Assembly: GCF_900107155.1 (NCBI RefSeq)
Contig: NZ_FNOX01000003.1
Coordinates: forward strand, 186,001 to 250,000
DNA from: Pseudomonas salomonii
GTDB lineage: Bacteria > Pseudomonadota > Gammaproteobacteria > Pseudomonadales > Pseudomonadaceae
Length of the DNA stretch: 64,000 nucleotides
Reading direction: 5' to 3'
Shown piece after piece: positions 1-8,905 of this stretch. Each line of letters starts with the position of its first letter. Position 1 is the stretch's first letter. The notes below the pieces were generated by a model. The model was given only the letters and a program-made list of their open reading frames with translations, was not told where the DNA came from and searched no databases. The position numbers and the translations under genes were made by a program.

Positions 1-98
1 AGGCCACCAAACGTCGCGCGGCCCTGGGCCCATTCGGCGGGGATGGTCACTTCCAGCGGGTTGTTACGGGCGGCATCGAGCAAATCACTAAAGCGCAT
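1..98 (-). CDS. Thioesterase-family protein, N-terminal fragment (runs off window)
   Basis: Only the first 32 codons are present, starting at an ATG at 98 with a GAGG ribosome site just upstream; the rest lies beyond the window edge. The visible peptide begins MRFSDLLDAARNNPLEV and contains GRATFGG. This resembles the start of the hot-dog thioesterase (TesB-like acyl-CoA thioesterase) proteins common in Pseudomonas. The family call is from memory of similar N-termini and rests on a short stretch, so function is tentative. It is transcribed away from the CHAD gene's 3' end, on the same strand. Confidence 0.55.
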   Translation of the reverse strand, partial: MRFSDLLDAARNNPLEVTIPAEWAQGRATFGG

Positions 99-188
99 GA
101 CAACCTCACATCCAGAAAACCGATGCCGGGATCTTAACCAGCAGGCTGGCCAGGCACAGCGCCTATTCCGGCCAAAAGCCGGACCGGT

Positions 189-950
189 TCAGAAACAATC
201 CGCGCCGAGCTTGTCCAGCACCCGATCCGCCTGGCCTTCAGCCTTGGCCATGGTGCGCTGCCAAACCGCAACACACGGCTGCAGGTCGGGTTGATGTTCA
301 GCCTGGGCCAGCCATTGCCAGCAATCGTGCCAATCGCCGAGGGCGCCTTGCGCTTGCTTGAGGCGCTGCATCGCCTTGGCAGGCAGTTTGTCCAGTTCGG
401 GGTAGGCTTCGGCCGCGTAACGCACGCGCTTGATCAGAAGGCGCAGACGGTGGCGGTCATGATCCGGGTCTTTGAGGGCGTCATCGAGCTTCTGCCATTG
501 CTTGGCCAAGCGCTTTTCGATGCGCGGGCGCAGGCCTTTGAGCAGTTTCTGGTGTTGGGAGGCGCGGATAAACCGCGGGAAGGCATCCAGGATCAGCAGC
601 AAATGCGCGAGTTCCGGGCTTTGCGCCACCTGGCGATAAGCATCGGCCTGCAAGCGCAGGCGCCGATCGGCCGCCGCGTGATGGCCGTGCTGGTGCAGGT
701 AGGCCGCCAGCACCTCGCGGTCGCGCAGCGGCGTGGTCAATTGGCCGACCGTGCTGGCGGCCAGTTCAAGCTGCTCGACACCCGGCAGCCCGCGCAAGGG
801 GCGCAACAAACTGCGCAGGCGTCGCACGGTAGTGCGCAGGTCGTGCAAGGCTTCATCGTCGGTGACGGCGGCAAGGCGAGCCTGGCAGCTCAGTAACCCT
901 ACTTCCAGGCCAATGACCTGAGCGACTAACTGATCAAGCAGCGCTGACAT
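189..950 (-). CDS. CHAD domain protein
   Basis: 253 residues from the ATG at 950, which directly follows a strong purine-rich stretch (AAGGGGGAAGGG); an in-frame ATG at 968 lies inside or before that site and is less likely. The protein is almost wholly helical and basic, with the paired CHAD signatures LHDLRTTVRRLRSLLRPLR near the N-terminus and HRLRLLIKRVRYAAEAY in the second half, both rich in conserved His/Arg/Lys. CHAD domains bind inorganic polyphosphate through this basic surface and often occur with CYTH phosphatases; no CYTH domain is fused or adjacent here. No signal peptide, so cytoplasmic. A role in polyphosphate binding is inferred from the family. Confidence 0.85.
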   Translation of the reverse strand: MSALLDQLVAQVIGLEVGLLSCQARLAAVTDDEALHDLRTTVRRLRSLLRPLRGLPGVEQLELAASTVGQLTTPLRDREVLAAYLHQHGHHAAADRRLRLQADAYRQVAQSPELAHLLLILDAFPRFIRASQHQKLLKGLRPRIEKRLAKQWQKLDDALKDPDHDRHRLRLLIKRVRYAAEAYPELDKLPAKAMQRLKQAQGALGDWHDCWQWLAQAEHQPDLQPCVAVWQRTMAKAEGQADRVLDKLGADCF

Positions 951-992
951 CCCTTCCCCCTTAACCATGAAACCCTAGGCACCGCTCACCGA

Positions 993-1271
993 TCAACGCC
1001 CGGCGCGCGACTCACGAATGTAGAAGCGCGCTTTCTCGGCCTTGTTGGAACAGCCTTCAAACGCTTCGAATTGCTGCTGGGTCTTGGCGCCGGTCAACAG
1101 CGACAAAGCCTTAGAGTAGCTCACGGTGCCGGCAAAGCCTTCGGCCTTGGCCAAATCCAACTCGTGCCAGGCCGCATCCAATTGCGTGCCACAGCTGTCG
1201 CGGTATGCGGTTTTGCCGGCACAACCGGCCAGGGCCAACACGATCACAGGCACACACATCCAGGCTTTCAT
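993..1271 (-). CDS. Small predicted lipoprotein
   Basis: 92 residues from the ATG at 1271, preceded by GAGGTG at good spacing; longer in-frame reading to 1367 lacks a ribosome site. The N-terminus is a lipoprotein signal peptide ending in the lipobox LAGC (Cys17), predicting a diacylated, membrane-anchored periplasmic protein. The mature part is short, helical and carries two further Cys (in DSCGTQ and EGCSNK) that could form one disulfide. No named domain recognised; similar short lipoproteins are common in Pseudomonas. It reads away from the patatin gene, so 1272-1508 is a divergent promoter region. Confidence 0.7.
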   Translation of the reverse strand: MKAWMCVPVIVLALAGCAGKTAYRDSCGTQLDAAWHELDLAKAEGFAGTVSYSKALSLLTGAKTQQQFEAFEGCSNKAEKARFYIRESRAGR

Positions 1272-1508
1272 CAATGACACCTCAAATATAGAAAAACAGT
1301 CGTAGGCTGTAGACGTTGCCTCCAAGGAAAAGTGCCTTGTGGGCCGCCTGAAATCAGAAGTGTCCATTCAAACGTGCTTTCAGAAGTGCCTGCTCAGAAA
1401 TGCCTACCGCCAGAGCATACCCGAGCGTTATGGCTATTCTGGAAAAATATTTTGATGCCCTCGGCCGGTAAGCGCATTGTGGGCCACTGTTTTACGAAGG
1501 ATCTGCTC

Positions 1509-2546
1509 ATGAAAAAACGTGTTGCCTTGGTGCTCGGTTCCGGCGGCGCCCGCGGTTACGCCCACATCGGCGTGATCGAGGAAATCGAACGGCGCGGCTA
1601 CGACATCGCCTGTATCGCCGGCTGCTCCATGGGCGCAGTGGTCGGCGGGATCTACGCCGCCGGCAAGCTCGACGAATACCGCAACTGGATCGAGAGCCTC
1701 GACTACCTGGACGTGCTGCGCCTGGTGGACGTGAGCTTTCGCCTGGGGGCGATACGTGGCGAAAAAGTCTTCGGGCAAATCCGCAAAATCGTCGGTGAGA
1801 TCAATATCGAAGAGCTGCGTATTCCCTACACCGCCGTGGCCACCGACCTGACCAACCAACAGGAAATCTGGTTCCAGGAAGGCTGCCTGCACCAGGCCAT
1901 GCGCGCTTCGGCGGCGATTCCCAGCCTGTTCACGCCGGTGATGCAAGGCAACCGCATGCTGGTGGACGGCGGCCTGCTCAACCCGCTGCCGATCGTGCCG
2001 GTGGTGTCGAGCCATTGCGACTTGATCATCGCGGTCAACCTCAACGCCACCAACCAGAAGCACTACCACCTGCCGGTGATCCAGCGCCCGCCGGCGTTCA
2101 AAAGCCGCTTCAACAGCCTGGCCAAATCACTGGGTTCGCACCTGCCGTTTCGGCGCAAGCAGGCCGAGCAACTGATGAAGCTGGAGCAGGAAGCCTTGCA
2201 GTCCCAGGCCGCCGAAATCAACCCGTGGCTGGAGTCGGCCGAACCCGAAGCCCAGCAACCTGCGGCGGCCCCGGAAAAACAAGGTGCGCCGAAGTCTGCG
2301 ACCGGTTCGTTCATCATCGATAACGTCGGCCCGGCGTCACTGCTGGACCTGATCAACCAGAGTTTCGAAGTGATGCAGACCTCGCTGGCGCAATACAAGA
2401 TTGCCGGTTACCCGCCGGACGTACTGATCAACGTGCCGAAGCGGGTGTGTCGGTTTTTCGAGTTCTACAAGGCGCCGGAGTTGATCGCGTTGGGGCGGGA
2501 AATTGCCAGTGATACGTTGGATCGGTATGAGAGTGAGCAACACTGA
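1509..2546 (+). CDS. Patatin-like phospholipase (RssA/NTE family)
   Basis: 345 residues from the ATG at 1509, chosen because GAAGGA lies 7-8 bases upstream; in-frame starts further upstream lack this. Patatin domain: oxyanion loop GSGGARG (residues 10-16), nucleophile elbow GCSMG (Ser40) and the DGG catalytic Asp (Asp153), giving the Ser-Asp dyad of bacterial patatins. No signal peptide or transmembrane segment, so a cytoplasmic RssA/YlbK-type esterase acting on lipids is likely; the true substrate is unknown. The C-terminal ~100 residues after the patatin core include a Pro/Ala/Glu-rich linker (AEPEAQQPAAAPEKQG) and a further helical region. It converges on kdpE with a REP-like palindrome between. 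Confidence 0.85.
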   Translation: MKKRVALVLGSGGARGYAHIGVIEEIERRGYDIACIAGCSMGAVVGGIYAAGKLDEYRNWIESLDYLDVLRLVDVSFRLGAIRGEKVFGQIRKIVGEINIEELRIPYTAVATDLTNQQEIWFQEGCLHQAMRASAAIPSLFTPVMQGNRMLVDGGLLNPLPIVPVVSSHCDLIIAVNLNATNQKHYHLPVIQRPPAFKSRFNSLAKSLGSHLPFRRKQAEQLMKLEQEALQSQAAEINPWLESAEPEAQQPAAAPEKQGAPKSATGSFIIDNVGPASLLDLINQSFEVMQTSLAQYKIAGYPPDVLINVPKRVCRFFEFYKAPELIALGREIASDTLDRYESEQH

Positions 2547-2571
2547 GATAGGCGGTGTGGTTGATGGCCCT

Positions 2572-2643
2572 ATCGCAGGCAAGCCAGCTCCCACCTTTTG
2601 ATTTGTGAATACATTCAAAGGTGGGAGCTGGCTTGCCTGCGAT
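2572..2643. repeat. REP-like inverted repeat (variant)
   Basis: Two 24-base arms (2572-2595 and 2620-2643) are exact reverse complements; the right arm contains GTGGGAGCTGGCTTGCCTGC. This is a sequence variant of the palindrome found nine more times in the window (GTGGGAGCGGGCTTGCTCGC). It lies between the convergent patatin and kdpE genes and could act as a bidirectional terminator or mRNA end stabiliser. Confidence 0.9.
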
Positions 2644-2668
2644 AAAGCCCGTTCAGGCACCGCAACAT

Positions 2669-3358
2669 TCAGGCATTCAACAACCGATACCCCACACCCG
2701 CCTCCGTCACGATAAACCGTGGCTGCGTCGGATCATCCGCCAGTTTCTGACGCAGATGGCCCACCACGATGCGCAGGTAGTGGCTGTCTTCGGTATGGGT
2801 CGGCCCCCAGATATCCTTGAGCAATTGCTGCTGGGTGATCACCCGCCCAGGATGCCGCGCCAGTTGCGCCAGCACCGCGTATTCCTTGCGGGTCAAGGCC
2901 ACCTCGACACCGTCCAGCAGTACCCGGCGATAGGCCAGGTCCACCGTCAACGGGCCGAAACTCAGCGCCGCTTCCTGAGCCTCTCCGGCTGGCGCCTGGC
3001 GCAGCAAGGCGCGTACGCGGGCAAGAAATTCCTGGATGCCAAAGGGCTTGGTCACGTAGTCATTGGCGCCGCTGTCCAGGGCTTCGACTTTTTGCACTTC
3101 ACTGGCGCGCACCGACAGCACCAATACCGGCACCGTCGACCACTCGCGAAACTCACGCAACACTTGCTGGCCGTCCATGTCAGGCAAGCCAAGGTCGAGC
3201 ACCAGCAAGTCCGGTTTGCTCAATGCCGCTTGGGCCAGGCCTTCGTTGCCGGTGCCGGCCTCGATCACCTTGTAGCCCTGGGAGGCCAGGCTGATACGCA
3301 GGAATTTGCGGATCTGCGGTTCGTCATCAATGACTAGAATCGTCGCGGTCTGGCTCAT
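2669..3358 (-). CDS. kdpE: KdpE response regulator
   Basis: 229 residues from the ATG at 3358 (MSQTATILVIDDEPQ); a TTG nine bases upstream is possible but unneeded. N-terminal receiver domain with the acidic pair DDE, phospho-acceptor Asp in LLVLDLGLPDMDG, and the conserved Lys in YVTKPFG; C-terminal OmpR/PhoB winged helix including DSHYLRIVVGHLRQKL and the final VGYRLL. It is the partner of the KdpD kinase encoded 37 bases upstream and activates kdpFABC when potassium is limiting or ionic strength is high. Last gene of the kdp locus. Confidence 0.97.
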   Translation of the reverse strand: MSQTATILVIDDEPQIRKFLRISLASQGYKVIEAGTGNEGLAQAALSKPDLLVLDLGLPDMDGQQVLREFREWSTVPVLVLSVRASEVQKVEALDSGANDYVTKPFGIQEFLARVRALLRQAPAGEAQEAALSFGPLTVDLAYRRVLLDGVEVALTRKEYAVLAQLARHPGRVITQQQLLKDIWGPTHTEDSHYLRIVVGHLRQKLADDPTQPRFIVTEAGVGYRLLNA

Positions 3359-3395
3359 GGTGTCCAATCAAAATCCGTGGAGAAAAGAGGGTAGC

Positions 3396-6047
3396 TCAAG
3401 GCTCGCGCTCCGGGCCAGGTTGCGTCGGTAACGGCAGGAACAAGCTGATGCAGGTGCCGCGCCCTTCTATACCATCCTCGACGCGGATATGCCCGCCGTG
3501 AGCGCCCACCATGCCCTGGCAGATCGCCAGGCCAAGGCCTGTGCCCTGCCCGCCGCGATCACCACGGGCGGCGGTGTAGAACATATCGAAAATCTTCGCA
3601 CGCTCGTCCTCGGGGATCCCCGGCCCCTCGTCGGCCACTGCAAAAAACAGCTGCTCATCCGCCACGCCGGCACTCACCTGCAAACGGCCGTGGGGCGGTG
3701 AAAACCGCGCGGCGTTTTCCAGCACATTGACCAAGGCCTGCTCGATCAACGCCGCGTGTACATAAAGCAGCGGCAGCTGCGCCGGCACGTCGGTGTGTAC
3801 CTGCAACGGCGCCAGCACTGCGCGCAAGCGGCCCAGGGCGCTGCCGACGATATCACCCGGCGACACCCAGTCACGCGCCAGTTTCAGCGCGCCGTGGCCC
3901 AGGCGTGTCATGTCCAGCAGGTTCTGGATATAGCGGTCCAGGCGCTCGGCTTCATCGCGGGTGCCTTCCAGCAATTCGCGGCGGTCTTCCAGCGGGATGG
4001 CTTCGCCGAGCGCCAGCAGGCTGTCGATGCTGCCGCGCATCGAGGTCAACGGCGTGCGCAAATCGTGGGACACCGAGGCCAGCAAGGCGCTGCGCAGCTG
4101 TTCGGTTTCGCCGTGCAGGCGCGCTGATTCCAGCTCCTGCGCCAGTTGCGCGCGCGCCAGCGCCTGGGCCAATGGCTGGCTCAATGCGGTGAGCAGACGA
4201 CGGCGTTGGCCGCTCAGTTCCAGGCCGGGTTTCGGGCTTACGCCAAGCAAGCCCAACGGGCCCTCCTCCCCCGACAGCGGCCACCACCACCAACGCCCAA
4301 ACGGCAAGGTGCCGGTGCCCATGCCGGCCGGTTGATCATGCTGCCAGGCCCAATCGGCGGCAGCGCGTTCGGCTTCGGTAAGGTTAAGCGCGGCGCCGGT
4401 TTCAACTTTCCAGCCGCCCTGGCCGTCGCGGTTCAGCAGACACAGGTCCAGATCACTCCAGCCTTGCAGATGATGGGCCGCCGCACTGACCACCGCCTGG
4501 CGATCAGTGGCCGCCGTGAGCTTGCGCGACAGGTCGAGCAGTTCGCTGGTTTCTTCCTGGGTGTCGCGCAAGGCCTGCAACTGACGACGCTGACGCGCCG
4601 CGAGGTTGCCGGTCAACGCCGCCATCAGCAAGAAAAACAACAGGGTCAGCACGTCTTCTTCGCGCTGGATGGAAAAGGAGAAATTCGGCGGGATAAACAG
4701 GAAATCATAAGTCAGGAACGACAGCGCCGCGCACACCAGCGACGGTCCCAGGCTGCTGCGCACGCCGACCAGCAGCACTGCGGCGAGAAACACCAACGAG
4801 ATATTCGGCAGCGGCAACACACTGGCTACCGCCCAGGCCAACGCAGCTGCGACGATGGTCGCCACCACCGCCAGGCCATAGTCGAACCACACCAGCCCGC
4901 GTACATCCGGCAGGCGCGGCGGCGCGGGCATGTCGTCGCTGTCGAGCACGTTGATCTCCAGACCCCGGGCATTGCGCAGCAAGCGTGCCGCCAAGCCACC
5001 CCCGAACAACCGGCGCCGCCAGCGCATCCGCGACTGTCCTACCAATACCAGGCTGGCGCGACGTTCGGCGGCATGCTGGATCAGCGTCTTGGCCACTTCA
5101 CCGGCGCGCAGCAACACCACTTCGCCGCCCAGCCGTTCGGCCAGTTGCTGGGCATTTTGCAGGCGCAGACGCGATTGCTCATCGCGTGCGCGGCCGTTAT
5201 CGATATGCACCAGGCTCCACGGCAAATGCCGGCGCTGGGCCACGCGGCTGGCGTGACGCACCAGGCGCTCGGCCTGCGCATCACCGTCCACACCCACCAG
5301 TAAACGCCCGCGCACCGCCGGGGCCGCCTGGCCAAGCTGGCGGTAGCCTTGGGCCAAATCGTCATCGACATGGGCAGCGGCGGTTTGCATGGCCAGCTCG
5401 CGCAGGGCCATCAGGTTGGTCTGGGTGAAGAATGCGTCGATGGCGGCGCGGGCCTGTTCCGGCACATACACCTTGCCGTCGCGCAGGCGCTCCAGCAGCT
5501 CGCGGGACGGCAGGTCGATCAGCAGCAGTTCGTCGGCTTCTTGCAGCACCCAGTCGGGCAGAGTTTCACGCACGTGCACGCCGGTGATACCGCGCACCTG
5601 ATCGTTCAAACTTTCCAGGTGCTGGACGTTGACCGTGGTGAACACGTTGATGCCGGCGGCAAGCAGTTCCTGGATGTCTTGCCAGCGTTTTTCATGGCGG
5701 CTGCCGGGGGCGTTGCTATGGGCCAGCTCATCCACCAGCACCAGCTTGGGCTTGGCGGCGAGCAGGCCGTCGAGGTCCATTTCTTCGAGCATCACGCCAC
5801 GGTATTCGCTGCGCAGCAAGGGTTGCTGCGGCAGGCCGCTGAGCAAGGCTTCGGTCTCGGCGCGGCCGTGGGTTTCCACCACGCCCGCGATCAGGCGCAC
5901 GCCCTGGCGCAGTTGGGTGTGGGCGGCCTGGAGCATGGCGTAGGTCTTGCCCACGCCGGGCGCCGCACCGAGGAAGACTTTGAGCCGGCCACGGCCGTCC
6001 CGTGGCAGATCGGCTAACAGGGCATCGGCGCGGCCGGAGTCGCTCAT
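3396..6047 (-). CDS. kdpD: KdpD osmosensitive K+ channel sensor histidine kinase
   Basis: 883 residues, full length for the family. Order of domains: KdpD N-terminal ATP-binding domain with Walker A GAAPGVGKT (about residues 27-35), a universal-stress-protein-like domain (VLVGQSRMRWRRRLFGG), four transmembrane helices around residues 390-490 as two hairpins, a GAF-like region, then the HisKA and HATPase cores. The phospho-acceptor is His661 in SVSHDLRTPL; N-box NVLENAARFS and G-boxes DEGPGIP and GTGLGLAI follow. It autophosphorylates and passes phosphate to KdpE in response to low potassium. It is separated from kdpC by a REP element, so kdpDE may have its own transcription or a reduced share of the kdpFABC transcript. 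Confidence 0.98.
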   Translation of the reverse strand: MSDSGRADALLADLPRDGRGRLKVFLGAAPGVGKTYAMLQAAHTQLRQGVRLIAGVVETHGRAETEALLSGLPQQPLLRSEYRGVMLEEMDLDGLLAAKPKLVLVDELAHSNAPGSRHEKRWQDIQELLAAGINVFTTVNVQHLESLNDQVRGITGVHVRETLPDWVLQEADELLLIDLPSRELLERLRDGKVYVPEQARAAIDAFFTQTNLMALRELAMQTAAAHVDDDLAQGYRQLGQAAPAVRGRLLVGVDGDAQAERLVRHASRVAQRRHLPWSLVHIDNGRARDEQSRLRLQNAQQLAERLGGEVVLLRAGEVAKTLIQHAAERRASLVLVGQSRMRWRRRLFGGGLAARLLRNARGLEINVLDSDDMPAPPRLPDVRGLVWFDYGLAVVATIVAAALAWAVASVLPLPNISLVFLAAVLLVGVRSSLGPSLVCAALSFLTYDFLFIPPNFSFSIQREEDVLTLLFFLLMAALTGNLAARQRRQLQALRDTQEETSELLDLSRKLTAATDRQAVVSAAAHHLQGWSDLDLCLLNRDGQGGWKVETGAALNLTEAERAAADWAWQHDQPAGMGTGTLPFGRWWWWPLSGEEGPLGLLGVSPKPGLELSGQRRRLLTALSQPLAQALARAQLAQELESARLHGETEQLRSALLASVSHDLRTPLTSMRGSIDSLLALGEAIPLEDRRELLEGTRDEAERLDRYIQNLLDMTRLGHGALKLARDWVSPGDIVGSALGRLRAVLAPLQVHTDVPAQLPLLYVHAALIEQALVNVLENAARFSPPHGRLQVSAGVADEQLFFAVADEGPGIPEDERAKIFDMFYTAARGDRGGQGTGLGLAICQGMVGAHGGHIRVEDGIEGRGTCISLFLPLPTQPGPEREP

Positions 6048-6090
6048 GCTTTGGAGTTCCTTCAGGTATTCAGGTCACTGAAGATCCAAT

Positions 6091-6177
6091 GTGGGAGCGG
6101 GCTTGCTCGCGAATGCGGTGTAACAGTCAACTAATCTGTTACTGACAGACCGCATTCGCGAGCAAGCCCGCTCCCAC
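6091..6177. repeat. REPIN (paired REP palindromes) between kdpC and kdpD
   Basis: Left arm GTGGGAGCGGGCTTGCTCGC at 6091 and its reverse complement ending at 6177; the inner part has a second dyad (GAATGCGGT and ACCGCATTC) around an AT-richer loop. It fills most of the kdpC-kdpD gap, so it could set the 3' end of the kdpFABC message. Confidence 0.95.
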
Positions 6178-6184
6178 AAGGGGA

Positions 6185-6730
6185 TCAGAGTTTTTCCAGC
6201 GCCATGTTCAGCGCCATCACATTCACCACCGGCGGCCCCACCAGCGGGCTTTCGATGTGCTCATCGAGCAAGCGCTGCAGTGTAGACACCGGCACATTTC
6301 GCGCCGCCGCCACTCGCGCCAGTTGATAGGCAATCGCCGCCGGTGGCAAGTGTGGATCAAGGCCGCTGCCGGAGGTCGTCAGGGAGGCCAACGGCACCGG
6401 CCCCTGGCCTGGCACCCGCTGTTTATTGGCGTCGTCAAAAATGCGTGTGGCCAACGCCGGGTTGCTTGGGGCCAGGTTGCTGGCACTGCTGGAGACCGTG
6501 GCAAACGCGCCGGCCGATGGCCGTGGGTGGAACCAGCTGTCACCGGTAAAATCCTGGGCGATCAGGCGCGAGCCGCGCACTTTGCCGTCGGCGTCACGCA
6601 CCAGGCTGCCGTTGGCCTGGTCGGGGAACGCAACCTGGGCGACGCCGGTGACCACCAATGGGTAGGCGACGCCGGTGATCAGGGTCATGAGGACCAGCAG
6701 GCTCAGGGCCGGGCGGATCAGGGTGGACAT
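6185..6730 (-). CDS. kdpC: KdpC, K+-transporting ATPase subunit C
   Basis: 181 residues. One N-terminal membrane helix ([20 protein letters not shown]) followed by a periplasmic domain with the family motifs [18 protein letters not shown] and [12 protein letters not shown]. KdpC is the periplasm-facing subunit of the KdpFABC pump, thought to increase potassium affinity and stabilise the complex. Encoded after kdpB with a 96-base gap that contains a GATCGTTCCCACGC-type repeat. Confidence 0.97.
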   Translation of the reverse strand: MSTLIRPALSLLVLMTLITGVAYPLVVTGVAQVAFPDQANGSLVRDADGKVRGSRLIAQDFTGDSWFHPRPSAGAFATVSSSASNLAPSNPALATRIFDDANKQRVPGQGPVPLASLTTSGSGLDPHLPPAAIAYQLARVAAARNVPVSTLQRLLDEHIESPLVGPPVVNVMALNMALEKL

Positions 6731-6760
6731 TTCAAATTCCTCGATTCGTTATCAGCGCAG

Positions 6761-6810
6761 GACGCGGAGCGTCCGGGGCGGCGTTCCCACGCTGAGCATG
6801 GGAACGATCC
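6761..6810. repeat. Partial GGAACGATC-type intergenic repeat
   Basis: Contains GGACGCGGAGCGTCC and a second hairpin GTTCCCACGCTGAGCATGGG, closely matching part of the longer repeat at 56911-57022. It lies in the kdpB-kdpC gap. The second hairpin has diverged (CTGAGCAT against CGGAGCGT). Confidence 0.7.
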
Positions 6811-6826
6811 AAAAAGTGCGATCCAG

Positions 6827-8884
6827 TTACACCAGGTGCAGCGCGGTCAGGAGCATGTCGATCGCCTTGATGCCCACGAACGGCACCACAATCCCGCCCA
6901 GCCCGTAGATCAGCAGGTTGCGGCGCAGCAACGCCGCCGCACTCGCCGCCTGTACGCGCACACCGCGCAGTGCCAGGGGAATCAGCACCACAATGATCAG
7001 CGCGTTGAAGACGATGGCCGAGAGAATCGCGCTCTGCGGGCTCTGCAGGTGCATCACGTTGAGCACGCCCAGTTGCGGGTAGATCGAGGCGAACAGGGCC
7101 GGCAAAATCGCGAAGTATTTGGCCACGTCGTTGGCGATGGAAAAGGTCGTCAACGCGCCGCGTGTCACCAGCAGTTCCTTGCCGATCTGCACCACGTCCA
7201 GCAGCTTGGTCGGGTCGCTGTCGAGATCGACCATATTGGCGGCTTCGCGGGCAGCCTGGGTGCCGTCGTTCATCGCCATGCCGACATCGGCCTGGGCCAG
7301 CGCCGGGGCGTCGTTGGCGCCGTCGCCGCACATGGCAACCAGGCGACCGTCGTTCTGCTCGTGGCGGATGCGGGCGAGTTTTTTCTCTGGCGTGGCTTCG
7401 GCCAGCACGTCGTCCACACCGGCTTCTGCGGCAATTGCGGCGGCGGTCAACGGGTTATCGCCGGTGACCATCACGGTGCGAATCCCGAGCTTGCGCAGTT
7501 CGGCAAAACGTTCGCGGATGCCGGGCTTGACCACGTCCTTGAGGTGGATCGCGCCGAGCAGTTTGCCGTCGGCGCATACCAGCAATGGCGTGCCGCCGCT
7601 TTGGGCGATCTTGTCGATTTCCCGCGAGAGTGCCGGTTGCAGGTCACCGCGTTGTTGGCCGATAAACGCCAGCAGTGAATCGACCGCGCCTTTGCGGAAC
7701 ACACGCCCTTGGTAGTCGACACCGGACAAGCGCGTTTCGGCACTGAACGGCACGGAGGTCAGCTCCTCCAGGGTTGGCTCGGCCTGAGGGTGCAGCGTGC
7801 GCAGGTATTCGACGATGGATTTGCCTTCCGCCGTGTCGTCCGCCAGGGACGCCAGCAGCGCGCCTTCGGCCAGGTCGCGACCGCTGACGCCTGGCGCGGC
7901 GATCACGGCGGCACAGCGACGGTTGCCGAAGGTGATGGTGCCGGTCTTGTCCAGCAGCAACACATGCACGTCACCCGCCGCTTCCACCGCACGCCCGGAT
8001 TTGGCGATGACGTTGAGGCGTACCAGACGGTCCATACCGGCGATACCGATGGCCGACAACAGGCCGCCGATGGTGGTCGGGATGAGCGTCACCAGCAGCG
8101 CCACCAGGAACACCAGCGGCAAGCTGCCATTGGCGAAATGGGCGAACGGCTGCAGGGTGACCACCACCAGCAGGAAGATCAGCGTAAGGCCGATCAGCAG
8201 GATATCCAGCGCCACTTCGTTGGGGGTTTTCTGGCGTTTGGCGCCTTCCACCAGTGCGATCATGCGGTCCAGGGTGGACTCACCGGGGTTGACGGTGATG
8301 CGCACCAGTAACCAGTCCGACACCAGCCGCGTGTTGCCGGTAACAGCCGAGCGGTCGCCGCCGGATTCACGGATGACCGGCGCGGATTCGCCAGTGATCG
8401 CCGCCTCGTTGACCGCCGCAATACCTTCGATGACCTCGCCGTCACCGGGGATCATTTCCCCGGCGGCGACGCGCACCACATCACCTTTACGCAGGCTGGT
8501 GGCCGGCACGACTTTGAAGCTGCCGTCGGCCTCTTTGCGGCGTGCACTGAGGCCTTCGCTGCCAGCTTTGAGGCTGTCGGCGCGGGCTTTGCCGCGACCT
8601 TCGGCCAAGGCTTCGGCGAAATTGGCGAACAGCACGGTGAACCACAGCCACACGGCGATTTGCACGGCGACAAAGGTCGGCACGTTAGTGTCCGGCACCA
8701 GGCACAGCACGGTGGTGAGGATGGCGGTCAGCTCGACCACCAGCATCACCGGCGAGCGCTGCAGTTGGCGAGGGTCGAGCTTGACGAACGCCTGGACCAG
8801 CGCCGGGCGCCAAAGAGCGGAGATGGCGGTTTTGGCCGGTTCCTGAGTAGTCACAGGGGCCGCATTTTTTGCAGGCATATTCAT
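6827..8884 (-). CDS. kdpB: KdpB, K+-transporting P-type ATPase
   Basis: 685 residues from the ATG at 8884, chosen because GAGGGG lies eight bases upstream; the ATG at 8890 sits too close to that site. Class IA P-type ATPase: actuator motif TGESAPV, phosphorylation site DKTGT (Asp312), nucleotide domain with KGAVDSL, hinge [10 protein letters not shown], and membrane helices at both ends. It hydrolyses ATP to drive potassium import through KdpA. Lies 21 bases after kdpA. Confidence 0.98.
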   Translation of the reverse strand: MNMPAKNAAPVTTQEPAKTAISALWRPALVQAFVKLDPRQLQRSPVMLVVELTAILTTVLCLVPDTNVPTFVAVQIAVWLWFTVLFANFAEALAEGRGKARADSLKAGSEGLSARRKEADGSFKVVPATSLRKGDVVRVAAGEMIPGDGEVIEGIAAVNEAAITGESAPVIRESGGDRSAVTGNTRLVSDWLLVRITVNPGESTLDRMIALVEGAKRQKTPNEVALDILLIGLTLIFLLVVVTLQPFAHFANGSLPLVFLVALLVTLIPTTIGGLLSAIGIAGMDRLVRLNVIAKSGRAVEAAGDVHVLLLDKTGTITFGNRRCAAVIAAPGVSGRDLAEGALLASLADDTAEGKSIVEYLRTLHPQAEPTLEELTSVPFSAETRLSGVDYQGRVFRKGAVDSLLAFIGQQRGDLQPALSREIDKIAQSGGTPLLVCADGKLLGAIHLKDVVKPGIRERFAELRKLGIRTVMVTGDNPLTAAAIAAEAGVDDVLAEATPEKKLARIRHEQNDGRLVAMCGDGANDAPALAQADVGMAMNDGTQAAREAANMVDLDSDPTKLLDVVQIGKELLVTRGALTTFSIANDVAKYFAILPALFASIYPQLGVLNVMHLQSPQSAILSAIVFNALIIVVLIPLALRGVRVQAASAAALLRRNLLIYGLGGIVVPFVGIKAIDMLLTALHLV

Positions 8885-8905
8885 TTTCATATCCCCTCTA
8901 GCTCT

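Noticed and set aside
6257..7678. 473-residue plus-strand frame across kdpC and kdpB
   Set aside because: It lies over two recognisable kdp genes; product is Gln/His/Arg-rich shadow sequence.
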